A stretch of 64,000 nucleotides of DNA from Aureimonas altamirensis (GTDB lineage Bacteria; Pseudomonadota; Alphaproteobacteria; Rhizobiales; Rhizobiaceae). The position numbers and the translations under genes were made by a program. The notes under the pieces are model-generated. The model made no database searches. It worked only from the letters and a program-made list of their open reading frames with translations, and was not told the DNA's origin. The stretch lies in assembly GCF_001463885.1 (NCBI RefSeq), contig NZ_BBWQ01000015.1:124001-188000 (forward strand), written 5' to 3'. Below are positions 9,737 to 16,540 of this stretch, piece after piece (the stretch's first letter is position 1; each line of letters opens with the position of its first letter).

Positions 9737-9989
9737 GATCCCGCATCCTTCGATGGGTCTGGAGTGGTCGGGCCGCAAGAGCCCCGGTAACCTCGTTGCC
9801 GGTGTTATGAAATCATGAATGGAAAAGTCAACTAATCCTCACGTTCAAATAGCGCCTAAAAGCCATCTAACCGCTAGAACCCCACCGATTTTTTATCGAA
9901 TTGTTCCAGCCTTGCATGGCGACGGACGGTGCTGCCGCTCTAGTTGCCCCTGCGGGAGACGCAAAAGCAGCACCGAGGGACCCGCCCGT

Positions 9990-10742
9990 ATGGAGACGAC
10001 GATTTCGATACCGTTCTGCGGCACACCGCCCGTTCCGGCCGAGCTTATGACGCGTTGGGCGCTGGACCCGGCCCTGCTGGCAAGCCTGGCCGCGTTGCCG
10101 GTTCTGTTCCTGTGGCTGCGGCGGTACAGCGGCCATCCCGGCTCCGTGCCTTTGTTCGCTGCCGGCTGGGTGGTGCTGGTGGTGGCTTTCGTATCGCCGC
10201 TCTGTGCGCTCAGCGCCGCTCTTTTTTCGGCGCGGGTGGCCCATCACGTTCTGCTGGTGGCCGTTGCCGCGCCGCTGTTTGCGCTGGCCAATCCGCTGCG
10301 TGGCCGCATGCGCCTGTCGCATCCGGGCTTCTGGCTGCTGATGCATGCGCTGCTTCTGTGGTTCTGGCATGCGCCGATGCCCTATGCCGCGGCCCTGGCC
10401 GATGACGGCCTTTACTGGCTCATGCAACTCAGCCTGATCGCCAGCGCATTCCTGTTCTGGGCCGCCGTGCTGGAGCCGCGCAATGCCGGCATCGAGGCCG
10501 GCCTGATGATGCTGGCGGCGATGATGCAGATGGGGCTTCTCGGCGCTCTGATCACCTTTGCGCCGCGCCCCCTCTATGCCGCGCATTTTCTGCCGCCGGA
10601 GGCTTTCGGCATGACGGCCCTGGCCGATCAGCAACTGGCGGGGCTTATCATGTGGGCGCCGGGCGCCTTGCCCTACCTTTTGGCGGCGCTAATCATCGTT
10701 GCCCGCGTGCTTGGCCGCGACGAAGCGGATGCCCGCCCGTGA
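9990..10742 (+). CDS. Caa3-type CtaG cytochrome c oxidase assembly protein
   Basis: A 250-residue polytopic membrane protein of the CtaG_Caa3 family (PF09678), not the Cox11/CtaG copper chaperone. About six or seven helices are visible, with family features WALDPALLASLAALPVLFLWLRRY, HHVLLVAVAAPLFALANP, LLLWFWHAPMPYAAAL and ADQQLAGLIMWAPGALPYL. It is thought to help assemble haem-copper oxidases, perhaps in copper delivery to CuA or CuB. I start at ATG 9990 after GAGGGA. An upstream ATG at 9819 gives a Cys/Arg-rich extension that does not fit. The stop overlaps the next gene's GTG. Confidence 0.85.
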   Translation: METTISIPFCGTPPVPAELMTRWALDPALLASLAALPVLFLWLRRYSGHPGSVPLFAAGWVVLVVAFVSPLCALSAALFSARVAHHVLLVAVAAPLFALANPLRGRMRLSHPGFWLLMHALLLWFWHAPMPYAAALADDGLYWLMQLSLIASAFLFWAAVLEPRNAGIEAGLMMLAAMMQMGLLGALITFAPRPLYAAHFLPPEAFGMTALADQQLAGLIMWAPGALPYLLAALIIVARVLGRDEADARP

Positions 10743-11260
10743 CGGTGGTATGGCTTAAGGTCGCGCATATCATCGCTTTGTCGATCTGGTGTTCCGGGCT
10801 GATGGCGGCGCCCTTCATGCTGGCGCGGCGCGAAATCGGCGCAACGGGGGAGTCTCTGTTCCGCGTGCAGAAGGTGACCCGCTTCGTCTTCGTGTCCATC
10901 GTCTCGCCGGCCGCCTTCATCGCCATCGGCACCGGCACGGCACTCATCTTCGCCATGGAGACGTTCACCGCGTGGTTCGCCATCAAGCTGGTGCTGGTGG
11001 GCATGCTGGCCAAGCTGCACATCCGCGTCGGCACCGCGGTCATCGAAATCTTCAAGGAGGGCAACCACCTGCCGGCCTGGAAGATGATCGCCATCGTCGT
11101 CATCGGCGTGCTGATCGTGACGTGCATTCTAACGGTCGTGTTGTGGAAACCCTCGCTGGCCGCCCTGTCGCTGCCGGAATGGCTGATGCGGCCGGGCGGC
11201 CTCGCCGAGCTGCTGGGCCTCGATCAGTGGTCGTCGGATATGAGGATGCCGACGCCATGA
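10739..11260 (+). CDS. CopD/HemJ-like integral membrane protein
   Basis: A 173-residue protein with four or five helices: WLKVAHIIALSIWCSGLMAAPFML, FVSIVSPAAFIAIGTGTALIF, WFAIKLVLVGMLAKLHI and MIAIVVIGVLIVTCILTVVLW. The early His-containing KVAHIIALSIWCSG helix resembles the haem or copper-binding helix of the HemJ/UPF0093 and CopD families. The GTG at 10739 overlaps the CtaG-like stop (GTGA), implying translational coupling. Its location inside the oxidase cluster suggests copper or haem handling for oxidase maturation; that role is inferred. Its last 37 bases overlap, tail to tail, the DUF2231 gene on the other strand. Confidence 0.72.
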   Translation: MTVVWLKVAHIIALSIWCSGLMAAPFMLARREIGATGESLFRVQKVTRFVFVSIVSPAAFIAIGTGTALIFAMETFTAWFAIKLVLVGMLAKLHIRVGTAVIEIFKEGNHLPAWKMIAIVVIGVLIVTCILTVVLWKPSLAALSLPEWLMRPGGLAELLGLDQWSSDMRMPTP

Positions 11261-11724
11261 TCGAAGATCAGCTTGCCTCCGTACCATCCGGCAACGCCCG
11301 TGACCGCCGCGCCGACCACCGACAGGAAAAGGCCCAGCGGCAGGACCGCATCCGGGTTGACGAGGCGCAGGCCCCAATTGGTGCCGGCGATGGACAGCAG
11401 CGTCATGGCCGCCACGGCATGCGACCAGCTTGCCGCGCGGATGCGGATGCCCTTCACCAGGATCAGCTCCGCCGTTCCGACGATGCCCGCGCCGACGCCC
11501 GTCAGGAAGGCGGCTCCGGCCGCCCATGTGCCGGCCCGCAGAAAGAACGGGTCGGCGAAGAACCAGTAGAGAAGATCGAGGACCAGCGTGCCGATCACCA
11601 GGGCAATGGGGAAATGAACGCTCATCGCATGCAGAGGGTGGCCCGCCACCGCGATGGCCGATTGCAGATCGTACTTCTTGATATCCGCAATGACCGGGTT
11701 TTCGGCTTTGGTTTCGTCGGACAT
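11224..11724 (-). CDS. DUF2231 membrane protein
   Basis: A 166-residue membrane protein of the DUF2231 family. The family signature HPLHAMSVHFPIAL (about residues 29-42) opens the first of four helices, followed by FLTGVGAGIVGTAELI, SHAVAAMTLLSIAGTNWGL and GLFLSVVGAAVTGVAGWYGG. Several His residues on helix faces suggest haem binding, as proposed for relatives that resemble cytochrome b561-type proteins. It runs opposite to the flanking oxidase genes, convergent with the CopD-like gene and divergent from subunit II, yet such genes recur in alphaproteobacterial oxidase clusters. The biochemical function is unknown. Confidence 0.75.
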   Translation of the reverse strand: MSDETKAENPVIADIKKYDLQSAIAVAGHPLHAMSVHFPIALVIGTLVLDLLYWFFADPFFLRAGTWAAGAAFLTGVGAGIVGTAELILVKGIRIRAASWSHAVAAMTLLSIAGTNWGLRLVNPDAVLPLGLFLSVVGAAVTGVAGWYGGKLIFDHGVGILISDDH

Positions 11725-11766
11725 GCGCGGGCTCCTTCGTCTGATGGCCTGAACATAGGCCGCATC

Positions 11767-12438
11767 ATGCGCTTGGGGAGCCTTGGCGCGCTCATGGCGC
11801 TGGCCGGCTGCGCCGGACCGTTGTCGACGCTCGATCCCGCAGGGCCGGTGGCCGGTACCATCGCGACCATCTGGTGGGTCATGCTGGCCGGGGCGACGGT
11901 GCTGATGGCACTGGTGCTCGGTCTCTTCGCCTATGCGTTCCGGGGCAGCGACGCCGCCTGGGCGCAGGCCGGGCACACGCGTTTCATCCTGTGGGGCGGC
12001 CTGGTGATGCCGATGACGGTGCTGACGGCGCTGATGATCTACGCCCTGATCGCCGGCGAGCGCCTTTTGGCGCACCCCGCGCCGGACGTGTGGCGCGTCG
12101 AGGCGCGGGGCGAGCGCTGGCAATGGCGCTTCAGCTATCCCGACCGGCCGGAGCTTGCCGAGACGATCGACCTTGCAACCATTCCGGCCGGGCGGCCGGT
12201 GGATGTCGAGATCGTATCGCAGGACGTGATCCACAGCTTCTGGGTGCCGCGACTGGCAGGCAAGCTCGACGCGATCCCGGGCCACCGCAACACATTGCGT
12301 ATCGAAGCGGACAGGCCGGGCCGTTTCAGCGGCGTCTGCGCCGAATATTGCGGCATCGGACACGCCGGAATGACATTCACCATCGAGGCCCTGGCGCCAG
12401 ACGACTTCGCCGCCTTTGCCGGGGAGGCCGCCCGATGA
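11767..12438 (+). CDS. coxB: Cytochrome c oxidase subunit II, lipoprotein form
   Basis: A 223-residue subunit II. The N-terminal LMALAGC lipobox suggests a lipid-anchored mature protein. Two membrane helices follow (about 30-55 and 70-95), then the cupredoxin CuA domain: His156 in SQDVIHSFWVPRL, and Cys191, Cys195, His199 and Met202 in the CAEYCGIGHAGM ligand loop. It accepts electrons from cytochrome c. It carries no fused c-type cytochrome domain, so this is not a caa3 subunit. The start ATG 11767 lies only 42 bases from the divergent DUF2231 start. The stop overlaps the subunit I start (ATGA). Confidence 0.92.
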   Translation: MRLGSLGALMALAGCAGPLSTLDPAGPVAGTIATIWWVMLAGATVLMALVLGLFAYAFRGSDAAWAQAGHTRFILWGGLVMPMTVLTALMIYALIAGERLLAHPAPDVWRVEARGERWQWRFSYPDRPELAETIDLATIPAGRPVDVEIVSQDVIHSFWVPRLAGKLDAIPGHRNTLRIEADRPGRFSGVCAEYCGIGHAGMTFTIEALAPDDFAAFAGEAAR

Positions 12439-14987
12439 GCGCCGAACGGGAAGACATCGTGCGGGCCGCATCGCAGGCGCCGATTGCCGGCAGCCCCATC
12501 CAGCTTCACAAGGCGCTGCATGCCATCTGGCGGACGCAGCATGGCTGGGGCCGCCTGGCAGCCGTCAACCACACCATCATCGGCCGGCGCTTCATGGTGG
12601 CGGCGTTTATCTTCTTCGGGATCGGCGGCGTCCTGTCGATGATCATCCGCGCGCAGCTTGCAACGCCCGGAAGCGGCTTTGTCGGGCCGGAGATCTACGG
12701 GCAGATTTTCACCATGCACGGCACGGTGATGATGTTCCTGTTTGCCATACCGATGTTCGAGGGCTTCGCGATCTACATGCTGCCCAAGATCCTCGGTGCG
12801 CGGGACCTGGCCTTTCCGCGCCTCGGCGCCTATGGCTTCTGGTGCTACGTGTTCGGCGGCTCCATCCTTATCGTGGCGATGCTGGCCGGCGTTGCGCCCG
12901 ATACGGGCTGGTTCATGTATACGCCGCTGTCTTCCGGCGTCTACTCGCCCGGCATCAACGCCGATGTCTGGCTGCTCGGCATCACCTTCGTGGAGATTTC
13001 GGCCGTCGCAGCCGCAGTTGAGATCACCGTCAGCATCCTCACCATGCGCGCGCCGGGCATGTCGCTGGTGAAGATGCCGCTGCTCGGCTGGTATCTGCTC
13101 GTCACCGCCGGCATGATGCTGGTCGGCTTTCCGCCGCTGATCCTCGGCTCGATCATGCTGGAGGTGGAGCGCGCCTTCGATATCCCGTTCTTCGACCCGA
13201 CGCGCGGCGGCGACTCTCTCCTGTGGCAGCATCTGTTCTGGCTGTTCGGCCATCCGGAGGTCTACATAATCTTCCTGCCGGCGGCCGGTGCGATATCGAC
13301 CATGCTGCCGGCGCTCGCTCGCCGGCCGATGGTCGGCTATAGCTGGATCGTGGTTGCCGTGGTGGCGGTGGGCTTCCTGTCGTTCGGCCTGTGGGTCCAC
13401 CACATGTTCGCCGTGGGCATTCCGCATCTGGCGCTGGCCTTCTTTTCGGCGGCGAGCGCGCTGGTGGCGGTGCCGACGGCGGTGCAGATATTCGCCTGGC
13501 TTGCGACCCTGTTATCGGGCAGGCCGCAATTCTCGCTGCCCATGCTGTATCTGTTCGGCTTCTTCGTCGTGTTCGTCTGCGGCGGTCTCACCGGCGTCAT
13601 GGTGGCGGTGGTGCCCTTCGACTGGCAGGTCCATGACACCCATTTCGTGGTGGCGCATCTGCATTACGTGCTGGTGGGCGGGTTCGTGTTTCCCATGCTT
13701 GCGGCCGTTTATTACTGGCTGCCGCACGTGACGGGGCGCACCACATCCTTCGGGCTCGGCAAGGCGGCGTTCTGGCTGATCTTCACCGGTTTCAACCTGA
13801 CCTTCTTCCTGATGCACCTGACGGGCCTTCGGGGCATGCCGAGGCGCGTCGACACCTATCCGGATGTGGTTGGCTGGACGGCGTTGAACCTTTTGTCCTC
13901 CATCGGCGGCTTCATCATGACGATGGGCTTTGCGCTGTTTCTGGTGGATGTCGTCACGCAGGTCGGCTTCGGCCGGCGCACGCGGCGCAACCCCTGGCGC
14001 GCGACCACGCTGGAATGGGCAACGCCGGTGCCGCCGCCATCCTATGCCTTCGCATCGCTTCCGCATGTGGACAGCCGGGATCCGCTGACGCCGCAACTCG
14101 GGGCGGAGCTGGCGCGCGGCGAGGGATATCTGGGCTTTGCCCGCAATGGCTGGCAGGAAACGCTGGGCATCCACCCCGTGACCGGGGCGATCAAGAGCAT
14201 CATCATCCTGCCGCGGCCGACATTCCTGCCGCTGTGGAGCGCGCTCGTCACCTCCACCATCTTCCTGTCGCTGCTGTTCGGCTTCTACTGGCTTACGCCT
14301 CTGGCCTTCGTCGCAACGATTGCCGTCCTGATGCTATGGACGCGCGGGCAGGGTGCCCGCGTGGATTACGGCCGGCTGCCCATCGGACGGGGACAGACCG
14401 CGCTGACGGCCGGCGAAACCGCCGATCCGCCCAGCGTGTGGGCGATGGGCGCAACGCTGATCGCAAATCTTTCGCTGTTTTCCTCGCTGGCCTTCGGTGC
14501 GCTCTTCCTGTGGCTGGTCGCGCCCGGCTGGCCGCCACCGCAACTGATGAACAGCGGGTTCGGGCTCGTCGCCTTCGTCATCGTGTCGGCCGGCGTGTCC
14601 ATGGTGGCGGTGCGCATGGCGGCTGCGGCAAACCGGGACAAGCGCGACACGCGCCAGCTTTGGCTGGCGGTCGGCTTCGGAGGCAATCTGGCGATGATCG
14701 CCATCCTGGCGGCGCTGATCCGCTATCATCTGCCCGATCCGTTCGCCCATGCCTACGCGGCCGCCAACCTGGCGCTTGTCTGCTATGGGCTGATGCAGGC
14801 CTTCGTGGGCGGGTTGCTTTGCGCCGCCGCGTTTTTGCGGGGGCGCTCGGGCCTGGTATCGGCGTCCCGCGCCGCACCGATCACCATCGCGAGGCTGTGG
14901 CAGGATTTCACCCTGCTGATCGCCATCCTGTCGAGCATTCTGCTCGCCGTCATACCCATGCTGGTGGAAAAGGTGCCGCTGCCATGA
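12435..14987 (+). CDS. ctaD: Cytochrome c oxidase fused subunit I/III
   Basis: An 850-residue fusion. The N-terminal portion (about 1-560) is a haem-copper oxidase subunit I. His273 and the cross-linked Tyr are in FGHPEVYIIFLP, CuB His322-His323 are in LWVHHMFA, and the haem a and a3 ligands fall in HDTHFVVAHLHYV (His400-His410). After a linker and a short membrane pair (about 600-650), a C-terminal subunit III-like part (about 670-850) supplies about five helices (WAMGATLIANLSLFSSLAFGALFLWL to VEKVPLP). It reduces O2 to water and pumps protons. Coupled to coxB upstream and to the small membrane protein downstream by ATGA overlaps. Subunit I/III fusions are known in this oxidase type. Confidence 0.93.
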   Translation: MSAEREDIVRAASQAPIAGSPIQLHKALHAIWRTQHGWGRLAAVNHTIIGRRFMVAAFIFFGIGGVLSMIIRAQLATPGSGFVGPEIYGQIFTMHGTVMMFLFAIPMFEGFAIYMLPKILGARDLAFPRLGAYGFWCYVFGGSILIVAMLAGVAPDTGWFMYTPLSSGVYSPGINADVWLLGITFVEISAVAAAVEITVSILTMRAPGMSLVKMPLLGWYLLVTAGMMLVGFPPLILGSIMLEVERAFDIPFFDPTRGGDSLLWQHLFWLFGHPEVYIIFLPAAGAISTMLPALARRPMVGYSWIVVAVVAVGFLSFGLWVHHMFAVGIPHLALAFFSAASALVAVPTAVQIFAWLATLLSGRPQFSLPMLYLFGFFVVFVCGGLTGVMVAVVPFDWQVHDTHFVVAHLHYVLVGGFVFPMLAAVYYWLPHVTGRTTSFGLGKAAFWLIFTGFNLTFFLMHLTGLRGMPRRVDTYPDVVGWTALNLLSSIGGFIMTMGFALFLVDVVTQVGFGRRTRRNPWRATTLEWATPVPPPSYAFASLPHVDSRDPLTPQLGAELARGEGYLGFARNGWQETLGIHPVTGAIKSIIILPRPTFLPLWSALVTSTIFLSLLFGFYWLTPLAFVATIAVLMLWTRGQGARVDYGRLPIGRGQTALTAGETADPPSVWAMGATLIANLSLFSSLAFGALFLWLVAPGWPPPQLMNSGFGLVAFVIVSAGVSMVAVRMAAAANRDKRDTRQLWLAVGFGGNLAMIAILAALIRYHLPDPFAHAYAAANLALVCYGLMQAFVGGLLCAAAFLRGRSGLVSASRAAPITIARLWQDFTLLIAILSSILLAVIPMLVEKVPLP

Positions 14988-15331
14988 CCGGGCCCGAACG
15001 CAACGCGCGCGCTGTTTTCTGGATGCTGGCGGGCGGCTTCGCCTGGTGGGGGGCGGTCTTCCTGGCGCTCTACGCGCTGTTGTCGGTGGGCTGCGCCTAT
15101 GGGTGGGACGCGAGGCCCTTTGCGGGCACGTCGCTGCAGCGGGCCGTTCTGGTGGGAGCGTGGCTTGCATCCCTGGTGCCGCTGGCGGCGATGTTGCTTC
15201 TGCAATATCGCCTCTGGACGGCCCGGACCGCATCGACGCTCATGGCCGTCGGTGCGGTCCTGACGGCGCTGGCGCTTGCCGCCACCGTCTGGAATTTCGG
15301 CATGGTCACATTCCTGTCGACCTGCCGTTGA
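14984..15331 (+). CDS. Small three-helix membrane protein of the oxidase operon
   Basis: A 115-residue protein with three hydrophobic helices: VFWMLAGGFAWWGAVFLALYALLSVG, AVLVGAWLASLVPLAAMLLLQY and LMAVGAVLTALALAATVWNFGMV. Its ATG overlaps the subunit I/III stop, so it is translated with the oxidase. I do not recognise a named family. Its position and topology suggest an accessory subunit (a subunit IV-like or structural subunit) or an assembly factor; this is inference. It ends exactly one base before the stop of convergent choX, leaving no room for a terminator between the two. Confidence 0.7.
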   Translation: MTGPERNARAVFWMLAGGFAWWGAVFLALYALLSVGCAYGWDARPFAGTSLQRAVLVGAWLASLVPLAAMLLLQYRLWTARTASTLMAVGAVLTALALAATVWNFGMVTFLSTCR

Positions 15332-16288
15332 TTACGAGCCGAGCTTGGCCTTGACCGCTTCCAGTGCCGGCTCGCCGGAGAAGGTGGTTACGCCCTCAAG
15401 CCATGGGCCAAGCGTGTCCGGATGGGCGGCCAGCCACTCGCGCGCCGCCTGCTCGGGCTCCTTGCTGTCGTCCAGGATGGCGCCCATGATCTCGTTTTCG
15501 AGCGGCAACGTGAACTCCAGGTTCTTCAGGAACTGGCCGAGGTTCGGGCAGGCTTCCACAAGGCCCTTTCGCGTGTTGGTATCCACCGTCGCGCCGCCGA
15601 AATTGGGGCCGAAGACGTCGTCGCCGCCCTCCAGATAGGCGAGCTCGAAATTCGAGTTCATCGGGTGCGGCTCCCAGCCGAGGAAGACGATCGGCTGCTC
15701 GCCCCGCGTCTGGCGCGATACCTGAGACAGCATGCCCTGCTCGGACGATTCCACAAGCTCGAAGCCCGAAAGCCCGAACGTATCCTTCTGGATCATGTCG
15801 AGGATCAGCCGGTTGCCGTCGTTTCCGGGCTCGATGCCGTAGATGCGATTGTTCAACTGCTCGCGGAACTTGGCGATATCGGCAAAGTTTTTCAGGCCGG
15901 CGTCGTACAGATAGCGGGGCACTGCCAGCGTATATTTTGCGCCTTCGAGGTTGGTGCGGATCACCTCGATCTCGCCCTTGTCGCGATAGGGCCCGATATC
16001 GGCTTCCATGGTGGGCATCCAGTTGCCCAGGAAGACATCAATATTGCCGTTGGCAAGCGAGGTGAAGGTGACGGGCAGGGCCAGGATGCTGGTCTGCGGC
16101 TCGTAGCCGAGCCCGTCCAGAACGACCGAGGCGGTGGCCGTCGTGGCGGTGATATCCGTCCAGCCGACATCGGCCAGGCGCACCGTGCGGCAGGAGTCCG
16201 GCTCGGCGGCCAGCGCCGCTGCCGGAATGGCTGCAAGGGCCAGGGCCGCCAGAAGGGCAGGGGTGCGACGACGCGTTCGGAAATCCAT
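15332..16288 (-). CDS. choX: Choline ABC transporter periplasmic binding protein
   Basis: A 318-residue OpuAC-type binding protein with a Sec signal peptide (about residues 1-28, PAAALAAEPDSC). The features DVGWTDITATTATASVVLDGLGY, NIDVFLGNWMPTM and PIVFLGWEPHPMN match ChoX/ProX-type proteins; the Trp residues in GWTD, GNWMP and GWEPH would form the aromatic box for the quaternary amine. It delivers choline to a ChoWV membrane complex, but no choW or choV lies here, so the gene is solitary or uses a distant permease. It is divergent from betI-betB, sharing a 252-base control region with two BetI-like palindromes. Glycine betaine rather than choline as ligand cannot be excluded. Confidence 0.88.
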   Translation of the reverse strand: MDFRTRRRTPALLAALALAAIPAAALAAEPDSCRTVRLADVGWTDITATTATASVVLDGLGYEPQTSILALPVTFTSLANGNIDVFLGNWMPTMEADIGPYRDKGEIEVIRTNLEGAKYTLAVPRYLYDAGLKNFADIAKFREQLNNRIYGIEPGNDGNRLILDMIQKDTFGLSGFELVESSEQGMLSQVSRQTRGEQPIVFLGWEPHPMNSNFELAYLEGGDDVFGPNFGGATVDTNTRKGLVEACPNLGQFLKNLEFTLPLENEIMGAILDDSKEPEQAAREWLAAHPDTLGPWLEGVTTFSGEPALEAVKAKLGS

Positions 16289-16378
16289 TGTCTCTCCTTC
16301 GGATCACTTGGTATGACGACGTGTCGACCCTTATGTCCGATCCGTCGGCAGAGTGCATGCCTGTCTGCGCCAACTCTG

Positions 16379-16400
16379 TCACGATCCTGCTATCTGTCAA
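16379..16400 (-). promoter_or_regulatory. Candidate choX promoter
   Basis: On the minus strand a perfect TTGACA -35 element (16395-16400) is followed after 16 bases by CAGAGT (16374-16379 region), a moderate -10. The BetI-like palindrome at 16405-16420 abuts the -35 element on its upstream side. Assigned by consensus only. Confidence 0.4.
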
Positions 16401-16404
16401 CTGC

Positions 16405-16420
16405 CTGAACAACCATTCAG
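16405..16420. promoter_or_regulatory. BetI-like operator 1 (choX side)
   Basis: CTGAACAACCATTCAG is an inverted repeat with CTGAA/TTCAG arms. It matches the arm sequence and spacing of the better palindrome at 16490-16507 and resembles known BetI targets built on a TTGAAnnnnnnTTCAA theme. It lies directly upstream of the putative choX -35 element. Confidence 0.55.
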
Positions 16421-16430
16421 CAGTCCTAGC

Positions 16431-16448
16431 TGCCCAAAGTTAGGCAAA
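16431..16448. promoter_or_regulatory. Motif shared with gbcA promoter (copy 1)
   Basis: TGCCCAAAGTTAGGCAAA lies between the two BetI-like palindromes. Almost the same sequence, with one extra base in the spacer, occurs at 41831-41849 upstream of gbcA. It may be the site of the GlxA/AraC-type regulator encoded in the gbc operon. The binding partner is inferred. Confidence 0.5.
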
Positions 16449-16489
16449 CAGCGGACATAACCCGCCTCCGGCGGTGGTGGGTTAGTTTT

Positions 16490-16519
16490 GTTGAATGATC
16501 GTTCAACGCCTGCTATTCT
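16490..16519 (+). promoter_or_regulatory. betI-betB promoter with overlapping BetI-like operator 2
   Basis: GTTGAATGATCGTTCAAC (16490-16507) is a near-perfect palindrome of BetI type. It covers a -35-like TTGAAT (16491-16496), followed after 17 bases by TATTCT (16514-16519), a good -10. A repressor on this site would block RNA polymerase directly. The ribosome site AAGGAG (16530-16535) and ATG 16541 follow. The centre is 86 bp from operator 1. Confidence 0.7.
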
Positions 16520-16540
16520 GGCTCCCAGCAAGGAGTTGTC

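Noticed and set aside
9737-9989. Iron-responsive (Fur, Irr or RirA) box expected upstream of exbB
   Set aside because: Scanning by eye found AT-rich stretches such as TTATGAAATCATGAATGG but no convincing match to any of these consensus sites.
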